NCBI GenBank assembly: GCA_937901145.1
Contig: CALCHE010000005.1
Location: 1 to 44,187 of the forward strand
Source: an uncultured Clostridia bacterium
GTDB lineage: Bacteria; Bacillota; Clostridia; Oscillospirales; Acutalibacteraceae
Length of the DNA stretch: 44,187 nt
Direction of reading: 5' to 3'
Below are positions 7,496 to 16,603 of this stretch, in pieces. A program made the translations under genes and the position numbers. Under the pieces are notes generated by a model. It had not been told where the DNA came from and did not search any database. It worked only from the letters and a program-made list of their open reading frames with translations. How positions within the stretch are numbered: position 1 is the stretch's first letter; each line of letters starts with the position of its first letter.

Positions 7496-9610
7496 ATGAA
7501 TATATTAAAAAAACTTCTGTCCGTACTTATGACAGCGGTGATACTTCTTACTCTTTCCGCCTGCGGAAAAAGTGAGCCTGCTTCCGGTGCGGTAAAAAAA
7601 GGTGACGGAGCGGCAGCAGTTTCTGCTGATACGGATAACAGAGCACTTTATGCTTCTAAGGATAAAAGTAAGCTCAGCCTTATTGCCAAAAGTGATATGA
7701 TAGAGCTTTATTTCGACAGAGAAAACTGCACCGTAAGCGTTTACGATACAGCTTCAGATAAGCTGTGGTCATCACTTCCCGAAAAGAATGCGGGGGAAAA
7801 GACCTCGGCGGTTTCTCTTACGGTACTGGTGAACGGCAGCAGCTATACTCTTTCCTCGCAGAGTGACAGCGTAGGCTTTTCTTCGGCACTTTATGAGGAA
7901 AAAGAAAACGGAGTTACGGTTAATTACGGCTTCAAAAGAACTCTGGAGGACGGAACTAAGATAAATCTTTTTCTGCCTGTTTCCTACACTCTGGCTGACG
8001 GTGCACTCACTGTGGAGGCTGACTGCAGTAATATCACAGGCGAGGGTCATGACAGTGATGTTCCTGTTACTCACATCGGTATTTTACCCTTTTTCGGGTC
8101 TGACAGTAAGGGTGCAGAGGGAGACTATATGCTTATTCCTGACGGTTGCGGTGCTACGGTAGATACCTCTGTAAGCCCTGAAGCATTTGAGAATATTTCT
8201 CTTCCTGTTTATGAGGAGGGAAATCTTCTGGGTGTCTTCGGTAAAAAGAACGCAGACAGTGCTTATGCGGTGCTTATCGATGAGGGCGAGGAGCTTTCCT
8301 CAGTGAAGGTGCAGAAGGCTCTTTCATCAGGCGGACTTAACAGAATTTACGCAGATTTCGAAATAACACCCACACACAGTGACGAGGAAAATATTTATAT
8401 CTGTAATGACAGCTACAAAGGAAAAATCCGTCTTGTTTACCGTTTTCTTTCCTACGGTAACGCTGATTACACGGGTATGGCGGTGGCTGTAAGAGAAATG
8501 CTTATCCGTAAGGGATATCTTCTCTCAGAAAGAGAAGATGCCGAAGGTGATTATCCCTTTAATCTCAGCGTAATATTTCAGAATTACGTTACCGATGCCA
8601 GAGGAAGAACGCTTTCGCAGACTCTGACTACCTATGCTCAGGCTCAGGAGATGCTTGACTCTCTGAAGGCCAAGGGAATCACAAATATAAATATGCGACT
8701 TAAGGGTGCTTTAACTGATGAAGAGCTTGCAAAGATTGACTTTTCTTCGGCTCCCGGCAGTAAAAAAGATCTGGAAAAGCTTATTTCCTACGGTGAAAGC
8801 GATTCAGTTACCTTTTACACAGATGCCTCATTGGTTACCTTGTCTGAGGATGCAGGAGCACAGAAGGGTGCGCTTACACCTGACGGAGAGTACCTTTCCG
8901 AGGCGGGCAGAACCTTCCTTTCTGCGCCTTTGATCGCTGAAAATTCTAATGCTTTGATCCGATTTATGCGAAAAAATTCTGTACAGGGTGTGTGCATAAA
9001 TGACGGCTGTAAGACTCTTTACGGTGACTGCTCAGCCGAAAACTTTTCCCTCAAAACGGATGTTGCCGATGTTATTTCGGGACAGATTGCTTCCGTTTCT
9101 GCTTCGGGAAAGCTTATGGTAGATACGGGTAATATTTACGGAGTGAAATATGCCGATATGATAGTTAATCTGCCCGTAACTGCTAAGGTTCAGGATAGAG
9201 ACCTCTGTGCAAGAGTACCCTTCGTGCAGATCATTTTACACGGCCTTGCGGATTATTCCTGTGAGCCTGTAAACAGCTTCGCAAACAGTGAAAAGGCGTT
9301 TCTGAAATGTATCGAATTCGGTGCGGTTCCCTATTACGAATGGTATGCCTCCGATCTGTCAACTCAGGAAAAGACTGACAATTCAAACTATCTTAATTTC
9401 ATAACCGAGGCGCAGAGTCAGTACGAGAGGGCAGCGGAAGTATTTGAGGATCTGCGCGATGCACGAATCACTGACCACCACAGAGTCAGAAAGAATGTTT
9501 ATTACACCTGTTATGATAACAGCACCGGTATTTATGTGAATTATAATGATGAGCCGGTCACCGTAAACGGTATGACCGTAGAGGCGATGAGCTTTCTGAG
9601 AGTTAACTGA
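7496..9610 (+). CDS. DUF5696-type surface lipoprotein
   Basis: A lipoprotein of about 704 aa. The signal peptide ends in the lipobox LSAC, with Cys23 as the lipidated residue. The middle carries features I associate with the DUF5696 family (DYMLIPDGCGATVDT, then LPVYEEGNLLGVFGKK and a LIDEGEELSSVKV segment). Members are large extracellular proteins of Firmicutes, often near carbohydrate-uptake genes; no enzyme activity is established that I know of. The C-terminal half may hold a glycosidase-like barrel, which is inference. I chose the ATG at 7496 because AGGTGA precedes it and it puts the signal peptide at the start; an earlier frame opening at 7442 overlaps the promoter. The terminator inside the following repeat element may end this transcript. 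Confidence 0.75.
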   Translation: MNILKKLLSVLMTAVILLTLSACGKSEPASGAVKKGDGAAAVSADTDNRALYASKDKSKLSLIAKSDMIELYFDRENCTVSVYDTASDKLWSSLPEKNAGEKTSAVSLTVLVNGSSYTLSSQSDSVGFSSALYEEKENGVTVNYGFKRTLEDGTKINLFLPVSYTLADGALTVEADCSNITGEGHDSDVPVTHIGILPFFGSDSKGAEGDYMLIPDGCGATVDTSVSPEAFENISLPVYEEGNLLGVFGKKNADSAYAVLIDEGEELSSVKVQKALSSGGLNRIYADFEITPTHSDEENIYICNDSYKGKIRLVYRFLSYGNADYTGMAVAVREMLIRKGYLLSEREDAEGDYPFNLSVIFQNYVTDARGRTLSQTLTTYAQAQEMLDSLKAKGITNINMRLKGALTDEELAKIDFSSAPGSKKDLEKLISYGESDSVTFYTDASLVTLSEDAGAQKGALTPDGEYLSEAGRTFLSAPLIAENSNALIRFMRKNSVQGVCINDGCKTLYGDCSAENFSLKTDVADVISGQIASVSASGKLMVDTGNIYGVKYADMIVNLPVTAKVQDRDLCARVPFVQIILHGLADYSCEPVNSFANSEKAFLKCIEFGAVPYYEWYASDLSTQEKTDNSNYLNFITEAQSQYERAAEVFEDLRDARITDHHRVRKNVYYTCYDNSTGIYVNYNDEPVTVNGMTVEAMSFLRVN

Positions 9611-9616
9611 ATTATG

Positions 9617-9922
9617 AAAGGACTGTCTTTTACGCCGACACCCCATAAGGAAGTATTTGTTTCTCGAACAAAAATCCCTGCATCATTGCCAAAAGCCTCG
9701 CAAGGCGGTAGCCTTGCTTCATTTTGTGGCTTCGATACAAGAATTTTTCAGTTCTTACGAAACTGCGAAGCACTTTAAAATGCGAAATAGCTTTACAAGA
9801 AAAGGCGAAAAACACCGATAATGCTGACGCATATCGGTGTTTTTTAACGCATTATTGTGATGTTATTTCACGTTTTAAAGAAATACTTCCTTATGGAGTG
9901 GCGGCGTAGGACGGTCCTTTTT
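9617..9922. mobile_element. MITE-like element with ~41-bp terminal inverted repeats
   Basis: The ends are near-perfect inverted copies: left 9617-9657, right 9881-9922. The core AAATACTTCCTTATGG is identical, followed by a GTG-CGGCGTA stretch with two mismatches and then a GGAC-GTC palindrome at the outer tip. The interior codes for nothing convincing but carries a strong terminator hairpin. The size of about 306 bp and the lack of a transposase fit a miniature inverted-repeat element. No clean target duplication is visible. Confidence 0.7.
9809..9846 (+). terminator. Intrinsic terminator inside the MITE-like element
   Basis: A stem AACACCGATA/TATCGGTGTT with an 11-nt loop, followed by six T. 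It could end transcription from the lipoprotein gene 200 bp upstream. Confidence 0.75.
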
Positions 9923-10121
9923 TAGTGCAAAGAAGAGACGGAGAAGTTTTGGGGAAACTGTAACTGAACTTAGCGTGAAATCACAACGACAAAAAGCAGA
10001 GCATATGTCTTTCTTCACAGGAAAATTTTTGTCTCGTTTTAATGGAACAGTACACAAATTTTAAGGGTATATTAATATAAAGTTAAATTTGCCTTTTTTG
10101 AGAAAAAAACAGTGGTTATTA

Positions 10122-10150
10122 TTGTATTTTTTCTTTTTGTATGATAGAAT
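10122..10150 (+). promoter_or_regulatory. Promoter for the LRR/Fn3 protein
   Basis: TTGTAT (10122-10127), a 17-bp spacer and TAGAAT (10145-10150), about 30 bp before the gene. The gap 9,923-10,121 shows no other feature. Confidence 0.5.
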
Positions 10151-10180
10151 AACTATACATATAAACTGGAGGAGTGTGCA

Positions 10181-12133
10181 ATGAAAAGCAATATAAAAAA
10201 GTCACTTCTGTTTGCTTTTACTGTGGCGGTTATGACCGTGCTTACGGTTTTCTCCGTAAGTGCCAAAACCGTTACGAAAAATAAACTCGTTTATGAGGTA
10301 AGTGAAAAAACAGCAGTTCTGATCGAATGTAAAAGTAATGCCAAAAAGATAAAAATTCCCTCGAAGGTAGGTAAGTATAAGGTTACTGCCATAGGAGATT
10401 GGGCTTTTTCGGGCAAGACAAAGCTTCAGAGTGTGGAAATACCGAAAACTGTTACTAAAATCGGCAAGGCAGCCTTTAATGAGTGCAGTTCTCTTAAAAA
10501 GGTTATAATACCTTCAAAGGTTAAGCGTATTTATTCTTCAGCATTCTGGTACTGTACGAGCCTTAAAACAGCTGTGATACCGGCGAGCGTTAACAAGTTC
10601 GGAAAGAATATCTTTGAAGGCTGTGATGAGCTTACCGCTTATGTGGTAAAGGGCTCAAAGGGTGAAAAATACATAAAAAATCAGAAGGATATAAAGCTGG
10701 CATATCGCTATATGACCTCTCTGAAGCTCGACGCTGAAAGCTTGATTCTTTCTGAAGGTGAAGCCTACAGCCTCAGCGTTACCGTAAAGCCGAAAAAGCT
10801 TTATAACAGTAAGGTTACCTTCTCTTCCGATAATAATGAGGTCGTTACCGTAAACAGCAAAGGAATCCTGACTGCCAAGACCCCAGGTACTGCAGTGATT
10901 ACCTGCAAGGCAAAGGACGGAAGCGGTAAAAAGGCAGTATGTACAGTAACCGTAAAGTCCAAAGCTTCTGCCAAGGCAGTTTCCGCAGCACCTGTGGCTC
11001 CCGCTGGTGTGACAGGTCTTAAGGTTGAGGCAGTTTCCGACAGTTCTGTTTCTCTTTCCTGGAATGCAGTGAAGGATGCTTCAGGCTATAAAGTTTATCT
11101 TGTCCGTGATGACGGTACATACGAATACAGATGGGCCGCTTCATCAGCAAAGGCTGAAATGAAAGGTCTCCAGGCAGGCAGAGAATACACCTTCGCTGTA
11201 AAGTCCTACAGAAGAAACTACTACAGCAGTACTGACAGCACAGCTTATTCGAATGATATTACTGTGAAAACACTCCCCGGTAAGGTAAGTGATATCACTG
11301 CACAGGAAAAGCTTATTTATCCCGATAAAATGACTCTCTCCTGGAACGGTGCAGAGGGTGCTGACGGATATAACCTTTATATGTATGACAAGGATAAAGG
11401 TGATTTCGTGCTTTATGAAAGCACGGAGTCTCTCACCTGTCAGGTAACAGGTCTTACCTCAGGCACAGAGTACCGTTTCAGAATAAAAACCTACAGCGGT
11501 GAAGAAAAAGCCGAGGGCTCCTTCAGCGAAACCTTCACCTTCTGTACCGATTACCTTCCCACCGACGAAGCACAGGCGGCTGAAAGCTTTATCAGTGCTC
11601 TTTCAGAAACCAAAACCTGTGACGGCTCCTTCGAGCTTTACACCCGATACGATGTTTCGGATTTCGACGGTGTGAGTGAGGAAATCAGCTGCGTGGAGGA
11701 TGCTCTCTCCATTAAGGAAAGAGGCAGCTACACCTTTGAAAATGGAAAGGCTGATAAGGACGGAGAAAAGATAAGCGTCACCGATGTCCTTTATCCTTAC
11801 GGCACAGAAAGCGGTCTGATCCTTCCCGACATAATGGCTGATACGGTAGAATTCGGTGAGAACGGAAGCGGATACGATATTTCGTTCACTGTTTCTTCAG
11901 ATGAAGCAGAGTATATTATTCCCGTTACGGATACGGAAAAGCTCGAAAAGGAAATTGATGGCTTCGTGCTTAATTCCTTTGAGACAGGTGATGTTTCCGT
12001 AAATGCTAAAATCACCGACGGTGTCTTCGAGCATCTGACAGTATCTGTTCCCGTAAAGCTTGCGTTTTTCCTCGGAGGAGAAAAATACGAAATCACTTAC
12101 ACGGTTTCACAGAATTATTTATTCATCGGTTAA
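10181..12133 (+). CDS. Secreted BspA-like LRR, Big_2 and Fn3 protein
   Basis: A 650-aa secreted protein. A signal peptide occupies about residues 1-28 (cleavage near VSAKT). BspA-type leucine-rich repeats (LRR_5) cover about 45-160, with the repeated pattern of IP..V..IG..AF..C..L. A Big_2-like Ig domain spans about 180-262, two Fn3 domains about 278-375 and 375-465, and a C-terminal domain of unknown type fills 470-650. There is no LPXTG, so it is released or held non-covalently. LRR_5/Big_2/Fn3 proteins of gut Clostridia are generally thought to bind surfaces or other proteins. GGAGGAG precedes the ATG. The next gene begins 47 bp downstream and is probably co-transcribed. Confidence 0.85.
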   Translation: MKSNIKKSLLFAFTVAVMTVLTVFSVSAKTVTKNKLVYEVSEKTAVLIECKSNAKKIKIPSKVGKYKVTAIGDWAFSGKTKLQSVEIPKTVTKIGKAAFNECSSLKKVIIPSKVKRIYSSAFWYCTSLKTAVIPASVNKFGKNIFEGCDELTAYVVKGSKGEKYIKNQKDIKLAYRYMTSLKLDAESLILSEGEAYSLSVTVKPKKLYNSKVTFSSDNNEVVTVNSKGILTAKTPGTAVITCKAKDGSGKKAVCTVTVKSKASAKAVSAAPVAPAGVTGLKVEAVSDSSVSLSWNAVKDASGYKVYLVRDDGTYEYRWAASSAKAEMKGLQAGREYTFAVKSYRRNYYSSTDSTAYSNDITVKTLPGKVSDITAQEKLIYPDKMTLSWNGAEGADGYNLYMYDKDKGDFVLYESTESLTCQVTGLTSGTEYRFRIKTYSGEEKAEGSFSETFTFCTDYLPTDEAQAAESFISALSETKTCDGSFELYTRYDVSDFDGVSEEISCVEDALSIKERGSYTFENGKADKDGEKISVTDVLYPYGTESGLILPDIMADTVEFGENGSGYDISFTVSSDEAEYIIPVTDTEKLEKEIDGFVLNSFETGDVSVNAKITDGVFEHLTVSVPVKLAFFLGGEKYEITYTVSQNYLFIG

Positions 12134-12180
12134 TTATTTTCATAGAAATAAATTTTAAATAAAAGAATGGAGGAATAACT

Positions 12181-15027
12181 ATGAAAAAAGTATGGACATC
12201 CTTAGTCACATTCATTTTCAGTGTGTGCCTTATTTTAGGTACTATGGCTCCCGCTTCAGCTGCCGCACTGAAAAAGGTATCAGGCTTAAAGGCTGATGCT
12301 ACTCCCATAGCAGTAACTCTTACCTGGCGCAAAGCTGCCGGTGCAAAGGGCTACGAAATTCAGCAGAAGTCAGGTAAAAAATGGAAGAAAGTGGCTACCA
12401 TCAAAAAGCAGAAAACCACTACCTACACAGTTAAAAAGCTTAAAAACGGTACTACCTATCAGTTCCGTGTTTATGCTGTGAACGGCAAGAAAAAGAGTAA
12501 GGCTACTACTGTTAAGGTAAAAACAGGCGTGCAGAAGATTACAGGTGTAACAGCTGTATCTACAGGCCTTAAGTCCGCTAAGCTCACCTGGGCAAAGGGT
12601 AACGTAACAGGTTATGAAATCCAGCGCAAGGTCGGCAAAAAGTGGAAGACAGTAAAGAAAATCAAAAAAGCAAAGACTGTATCTCTCAATGTAAGCAACA
12701 TTTCTGCAGCTCAGAATAATAGCTTCCGTATCAGAGGTTATGTCGCAGGCGCTGCAAAGACCTACTACGGTGCTTACACTACAGTAAATGTTACTACATC
12801 TGTTACTCCTATGAAGAATGTTTCAGTAAAGAGCGTAACAGATAAGGCAGTAACTGTTACCTGGGCAAAGCTCAGCGGTGTTTCAGGTTATCAGGTACAG
12901 GTTTACAAAAATAATAAGTGGACAGATGTTAACACAGCTGTTAAAAACAGCGTTACACAGTACACAGTAAGCGGTCTTTCAGCTTTCGCTAATTATCAGA
13001 TTCGCGTAAGAGCATATCAGAAGGACGGCAACAAAACATATTACAATAACTGGGTAGCAGTTAATTCAAAGACAAGCTTAGGTACTGTAAGCGGTCTCAG
13101 CTACACAGGTCTTTCAGCAGATAAGGTAACCGTTAAATGGAATGCAGCAGGCGGTGCAGCAGGCTACCGTGTATTCAATAACGGTGTAAAGGTAGCTGAT
13201 GTAAAGACTAACAGTGCTGTGCTTTCAATCAAAGCCGGTACCGCTTACAAAATTACCGTTACTCCCTATAACGGTGGCACTACAGGTGTTACCACAGCTG
13301 CTATTACCTTTACATCTCCCTGTGCCAAGGTAACAGGTGTTAAGGCTACAGCGATAAGCGATGATTCCGTTACAGTAGCATGGACAGCAGCTTCAGGTGC
13401 ACAGAGCTATCAGCTTCAGTACAGCCAGAACGGATCATCATGGACATCTGTAAATCTTACATCTACAAGCTATACAGTAAGATCTCTTTCATCAAATAAA
13501 GACTATCAGTTCCGTGTTTACGCAGTAAATAAAAACGGTAATACTACACAGTATAGTATAGTATCAGATGTTCTCAAGGTAAAAACATCAGGCTGTTCAA
13601 GCGTAGCGACTACCACAGGTTCCACACTTTCCTGGAAGGAAGTATCAGGTGCAGCTAAGTATGCGGTAGAATATTATGATATTGATATGAATTCCTGGAT
13701 TGGAGTCGGCACAGCCAACTCTGCAACATTTGATGTAAACGATATGGCAGGTAATGGTGCCGGTCTTTATAGAGTAAAAGCACTTGACTCAGCAGGTAAG
13801 GTTCTTTACACCTCCGACGGATTCACAGCAGCTACTGCAGGTTACAGTGTAGTGAAAAACGGTCACAATGTTACAATTTCCTGGTCTGCAAACAGTGATG
13901 CAAAATCCTACAAGGTAGTAAGAGCTACACAGGATAATGCAGAGGAAACCATTACAACTACAAAAAATTCTGTTTCAATGAACATCGCTCCCGGTCTCAT
14001 TCACGAATTTAAGATTATCGCTGTTATCGGTGGCAAGGATTACACTATTGCAAAGTTCGCAGTTGAAGGCGCTAAAATCGATCTTAACGACAAATCCGAC
14101 AGTGCAGTAAACGCTCAGCTTCTCTATCTTGCAGAAGCAGTGAACAGATCTAAGTACGACTACAGTCACTCAAAGACAGTAATCGATACAAACCTCAAGA
14201 TGATTAACAACATTAATTATATGGAATTCGGTATTATGGATCTCGGTGCTGCAGTTGCCGGAACAGTTGACCTTGCTATGTATTTTGCTTTCAAGGATGT
14301 TCTCAAGGGCAACTATGACATCGACGGCGGTTATATCAAATGCTATGATCAGACAGCTGTTAATTCACTCTTCGGCGCTATCGGTGAAACATCTGACGAT
14401 TCAAGTGTTACTGAAATGACAAGATCAACCTTCGGTAAAGGTAGCGGTTCAGGTCGTGTGCAGAATATATTACCTGACGGTAAAGTTGATGCGTCTTATA
14501 GGACAATACAGCAGGACCAGGTAATCCAGCCCGCAAATATGCTTGGTCAGTTCGCTGAAATTTACAATTCAAACAATGCTTCCGCTTGGAAGAACGGTTT
14601 TGAGTCCGTAAATATGACTAAGACAAACGACGGCTATAAAATCGTGGCAGTTATTAAATCTGAAAAGAGTGACTCCGTTAAGGGTACTGAGCCTGTATAT
14701 CATGCAGGTCTTGTAAATGCTATCAGCGGTACAGGTGTCGACCTCGGTATGGAAGGCGGAAAGAGCACTGTAAAGTCAGTTATGGGTAAGACAACTCTTA
14801 CAGCTGAAATCGACAGTGAATGCAGACTTAAGAGATATGAAATCAATATGCCCTATCAGATGGATATGAACATCGTATTACCCATCGACTTCAGCGAAAT
14901 CGCAGGTGACGGAGAAAATAATGCTCTCGTTAATGCACTCAAGAATATGGATACCATCAAAATAGAGGTTTCTATGAATATGTCAGGCTCTCAGCACAGT
15001 GTTTCTACCTTCAGCAGAACCAAATAA
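12181..15027 (+). CDS. Secreted protein with about seven Fn3 domains
   Basis: A 948-aa secreted protein. The signal peptide ends near residue 30 (PASAAA). About seven Fn3-like domains follow, at about 30-118, 119-206, 207-300, 301-380, 381-475, 476-555 and 556-637; the first two are very Lys-rich. The C-terminal 300 residues form a separate domain with hydrophobic helices (MDLGAAVAGTVDLAMYFAF) and then a beta-rich part. That part holds DGYKIVAV (817-824) and a conserved-looking YHAGLV (840-845). This end resembles the C-terminal domains of the proteins at 15,090 and 16,604. A GGAGGAATAAC site precedes the ATG. No cell-wall anchor is seen. The function is unknown; adhesion or assembly at the envelope is a guess. 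Confidence 0.8.
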   Translation: MKKVWTSLVTFIFSVCLILGTMAPASAAALKKVSGLKADATPIAVTLTWRKAAGAKGYEIQQKSGKKWKKVATIKKQKTTTYTVKKLKNGTTYQFRVYAVNGKKKSKATTVKVKTGVQKITGVTAVSTGLKSAKLTWAKGNVTGYEIQRKVGKKWKTVKKIKKAKTVSLNVSNISAAQNNSFRIRGYVAGAAKTYYGAYTTVNVTTSVTPMKNVSVKSVTDKAVTVTWAKLSGVSGYQVQVYKNNKWTDVNTAVKNSVTQYTVSGLSAFANYQIRVRAYQKDGNKTYYNNWVAVNSKTSLGTVSGLSYTGLSADKVTVKWNAAGGAAGYRVFNNGVKVADVKTNSAVLSIKAGTAYKITVTPYNGGTTGVTTAAITFTSPCAKVTGVKATAISDDSVTVAWTAASGAQSYQLQYSQNGSSWTSVNLTSTSYTVRSLSSNKDYQFRVYAVNKNGNTTQYSIVSDVLKVKTSGCSSVATTTGSTLSWKEVSGAAKYAVEYYDIDMNSWIGVGTANSATFDVNDMAGNGAGLYRVKALDSAGKVLYTSDGFTAATAGYSVVKNGHNVTISWSANSDAKSYKVVRATQDNAEETITTTKNSVSMNIAPGLIHEFKIIAVIGGKDYTIAKFAVEGAKIDLNDKSDSAVNAQLLYLAEAVNRSKYDYSHSKTVIDTNLKMINNINYMEFGIMDLGAAVAGTVDLAMYFAFKDVLKGNYDIDGGYIKCYDQTAVNSLFGAIGETSDDSSVTEMTRSTFGKGSGSGRVQNILPDGKVDASYRTIQQDQVIQPANMLGQFAEIYNSNNASAWKNGFESVNMTKTNDGYKIVAVIKSEKSDSVKGTEPVYHAGLVNAISGTGVDLGMEGGKSTVKSVMGKTTLTAEIDSECRLKRYEINMPYQMDMNIVLPIDFSEIAGDGENNALVNALKNMDTIKIEVSMNMSGSQHSVSTFSRTK

Positions 15028-15044
15028 GAATTAAAAATCACTCT

Positions 15045-15069
15045 CAGGGGATACCTCGTGTATCCCTTG
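15045..15069 (+). other. Intercistronic hairpin
   Basis: A 10-bp stem (CAGGGGATAC with GTATCCCTTG, one G-U pair) and a CTCGT loop, without a T run, just before the ribosome site of the next gene. It may stabilise or process the mRNA rather than terminate it. Confidence 0.5.
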
Positions 15070-15089
15070 AGCTGTCAGGATGAATAATT

Positions 15090-16064
15090 ATGAACCAGAA
15101 GAAAATCATTCAGCTCGCAGTAATAGCAGTAGTTGGTGTGTGGGTATTCTGTATGAGTACCTTCCTTTCAGTTTCTGTGGGCAGAAAAATGCTCGCATCA
15201 CAGACTACTGCACCTGCAGTTATTGCTCCTACGGTACCTTCTACCACGGCTCCTGCCACTACTGAGGCTCCCTCGACTACCCGACTTCCCGTCGGCGGTA
15301 ACATCGTTATGGCGGATGTTTCCGTAGAGGATCCCCAGTGGTATGTGGAGGAACAGGAATCCATAAAGGTTTCTCAGGTTATCGATGAGGTTAACAGAAC
15401 AAACACTACCGAAAAGGTAACCAAACCGAAATCAAATGTACCAAGCGGAAAAACTGCGATAATCAAAACCTATGTTGACAGCATCAATAAGCTGAAGGCA
15501 TCTACGGACTTTTCTCTTTATAAGGATGACAAGCTTAATTTGGTAATCGATAAAATGCCTGCAGAGGGCATCGCCAAATCTATGGCGGAAACCCTTATGC
15601 AACAGGCACAGAAAAAGCCTATCACCTATAATTTCACAGGAGGTACCGATGCCGGTACAGGTCTTACACCTAACCAGGCTATAGCACCGCTGAATGTGGC
15701 GGCTACCGTAGAGGAAAGTGCGATCAGTTCAGCTGTAGCTTCGGCTACTCAGGACGGAGGATATAAGATAACTCTTGTTATGAATCCTGAGATTCAGACT
15801 TATACCACTCCCGCCAAAAACCATTCTACTATGGTAGAGGTCGTAGACATCGCTCCCTATATTCCCAAAGGTCTTACCGTAAAGACACTGGATATGAGCT
15901 ACACAGATACGAAAATCGAAGCAATTTTCGACAAAGACGGCAGAATTACATCCATGGTTCATTTCCTCAAGGTAGAAAAAGCCGTGGCAAATGTAAACTT
16001 TATTATCGATGTTGAGGTTATTGTTCACGGTGATTTCACCAGTAATTACACTTTCAGTTATTAA
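15090..16064 (+). CDS. Membrane-anchored extracellular protein with Thr/Pro linker
   Basis: A 324-aa protein. It has an N-terminal signal anchor (about residues 8-30), a Thr/Ala/Pro-rich linker (about 38-68), and an extracellular domain from about 118 to the end. The domain starts with a helix (KTYVDSINKLKAS), then GGYKITLV (223-230), an Asn-His pair at 244-245, and DKDGRI (281-286). The order and spacing match the C-terminal parts of the proteins at 12,181 and 16,604. I know no named family for it. The ATG follows an AGGATGAA site 62 bp after the previous gene, so co-transcription is likely. An overlapping frame starting at 15,080 lacks any such features. Confidence 0.75.
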   Translation: MNQKKIIQLAVIAVVGVWVFCMSTFLSVSVGRKMLASQTTAPAVIAPTVPSTTAPATTEAPSTTRLPVGGNIVMADVSVEDPQWYVEEQESIKVSQVIDEVNRTNTTEKVTKPKSNVPSGKTAIIKTYVDSINKLKASTDFSLYKDDKLNLVIDKMPAEGIAKSMAETLMQQAQKKPITYNFTGGTDAGTGLTPNQAIAPLNVAATVEESAISSAVASATQDGGYKITLVMNPEIQTYTTPAKNHSTMVEVVDIAPYIPKGLTVKTLDMSYTDTKIEAIFDKDGRITSMVHFLKVEKAVANVNFIIDVEVIVHGDFTSNYTFSY

Positions 16065-16078
16065 AATGAATAAATCGG

Positions 16079-16107
16079 TTGACTTTACCGATATTTAGTG
16101 TTATAAT
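16079..16107 (+). promoter_or_regulatory. Strong promoter for the 64-aa membrane peptide
   Basis: TTGACT (16079-16084), a 17-bp spacer and TATAAT (16102-16107), 31 bp before the start codon. Confidence 0.75.
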
Positions 16108-16138
16108 TTACAGGTAATAATTACTTGGAGGATTAAAG

Positions 16139-16333
16139 ATGGAAACTTTCAAAAAAGTACTTAAAATTGTTGCTATCGTTGTAGCAATCGCAGCTGCTAT
16201 CGCAGGTATCTACGTAGCAGTAACTAAAATCATCGAAAAGAAAAAGGCTAAGAATGCTGACGACAGAGTAAACTATGTTTCCTGCGCATCATTAGAGGGA
16301 GATTACGATTTTATCTCCGAAACAGTAGCATAA
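16139..16333 (+). CDS. Small single-TM protein (64 aa)
   Basis: A 64-aa protein. A Lys-containing start is followed by a hydrophobic, Ala/Val/Ile-rich TM helix (about residues 8-31), a basic stretch (EKKKAKN, about 33-39), and a short acidic tail. GGAGGATTAAAG precedes the ATG. It has a near-consensus promoter and a strong terminator of its own, so it is a single-gene unit, probably well expressed. I do not recognise a family. Its place between two related anchored proteins suggests a part in the same envelope function, but that is inference only. Confidence 0.75.
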   Translation: METFKKVLKIVAIVVAIAAAIAGIYVAVTKIIEKKKAKNADDRVNYVSCASLEGDYDFISETVA

Positions 16334-16347
16334 AATTATAAAACTGA

Positions 16348-16374
16348 GGGAGCTGTAAATCAGCTCCCTTTTTT
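16348..16374 (+). terminator. Intrinsic terminator after the 64-aa protein
   Basis: An 8-bp stem GGGAGCTG/CAGCTCCC with a TAAAT loop, followed by six T. Confidence 0.9.
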
Positions 16375-16540
16375 ATGTGTAAACTAATGTATCTGATGTG
16401 GAGACTTATTGAACCTCCGGCGAAAGTGCTAAACACAGAGATATAGTGGGCGGTGTCTTTATATTTACCGCATCTTATGGTATATGATTTTTGTTCCCGA
16501 TAAACATTCACCTGCGGTGTCTTTTTATTTGAACTTTATC

Positions 16541-16569
16541 TTGAAAAAAAGAATATACATTGATATAAT
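16541..16569 (+). promoter_or_regulatory. Promoter for the second Thr/Pro-linker protein
   Basis: TTGAAA (16541-16546), a 17-bp spacer and TATAAT (16564-16569). The stretch 16,375-16,540 before it holds no gene; a GCGGTGTCTTT motif occurs twice in it, with unknown meaning. Confidence 0.7.
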
Positions 16570-16603
16570 AGTATACGGAAATTTGATTTTGGAGGAATAA
16601 ACT

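Noticed and set aside
9630..9909. Two 61-aa frames on opposite strands, both ending in a similar LPYGV-A tail
   Set aside because: The similar ends are just the terminal inverted repeats of the MITE-like element read on both strands.
15080..15265. 61-aa frame starting ten bases before the anchored protein gene
   Set aside because: It runs out of frame inside a gene with a clear TM anchor and linker, and shows no features of its own.
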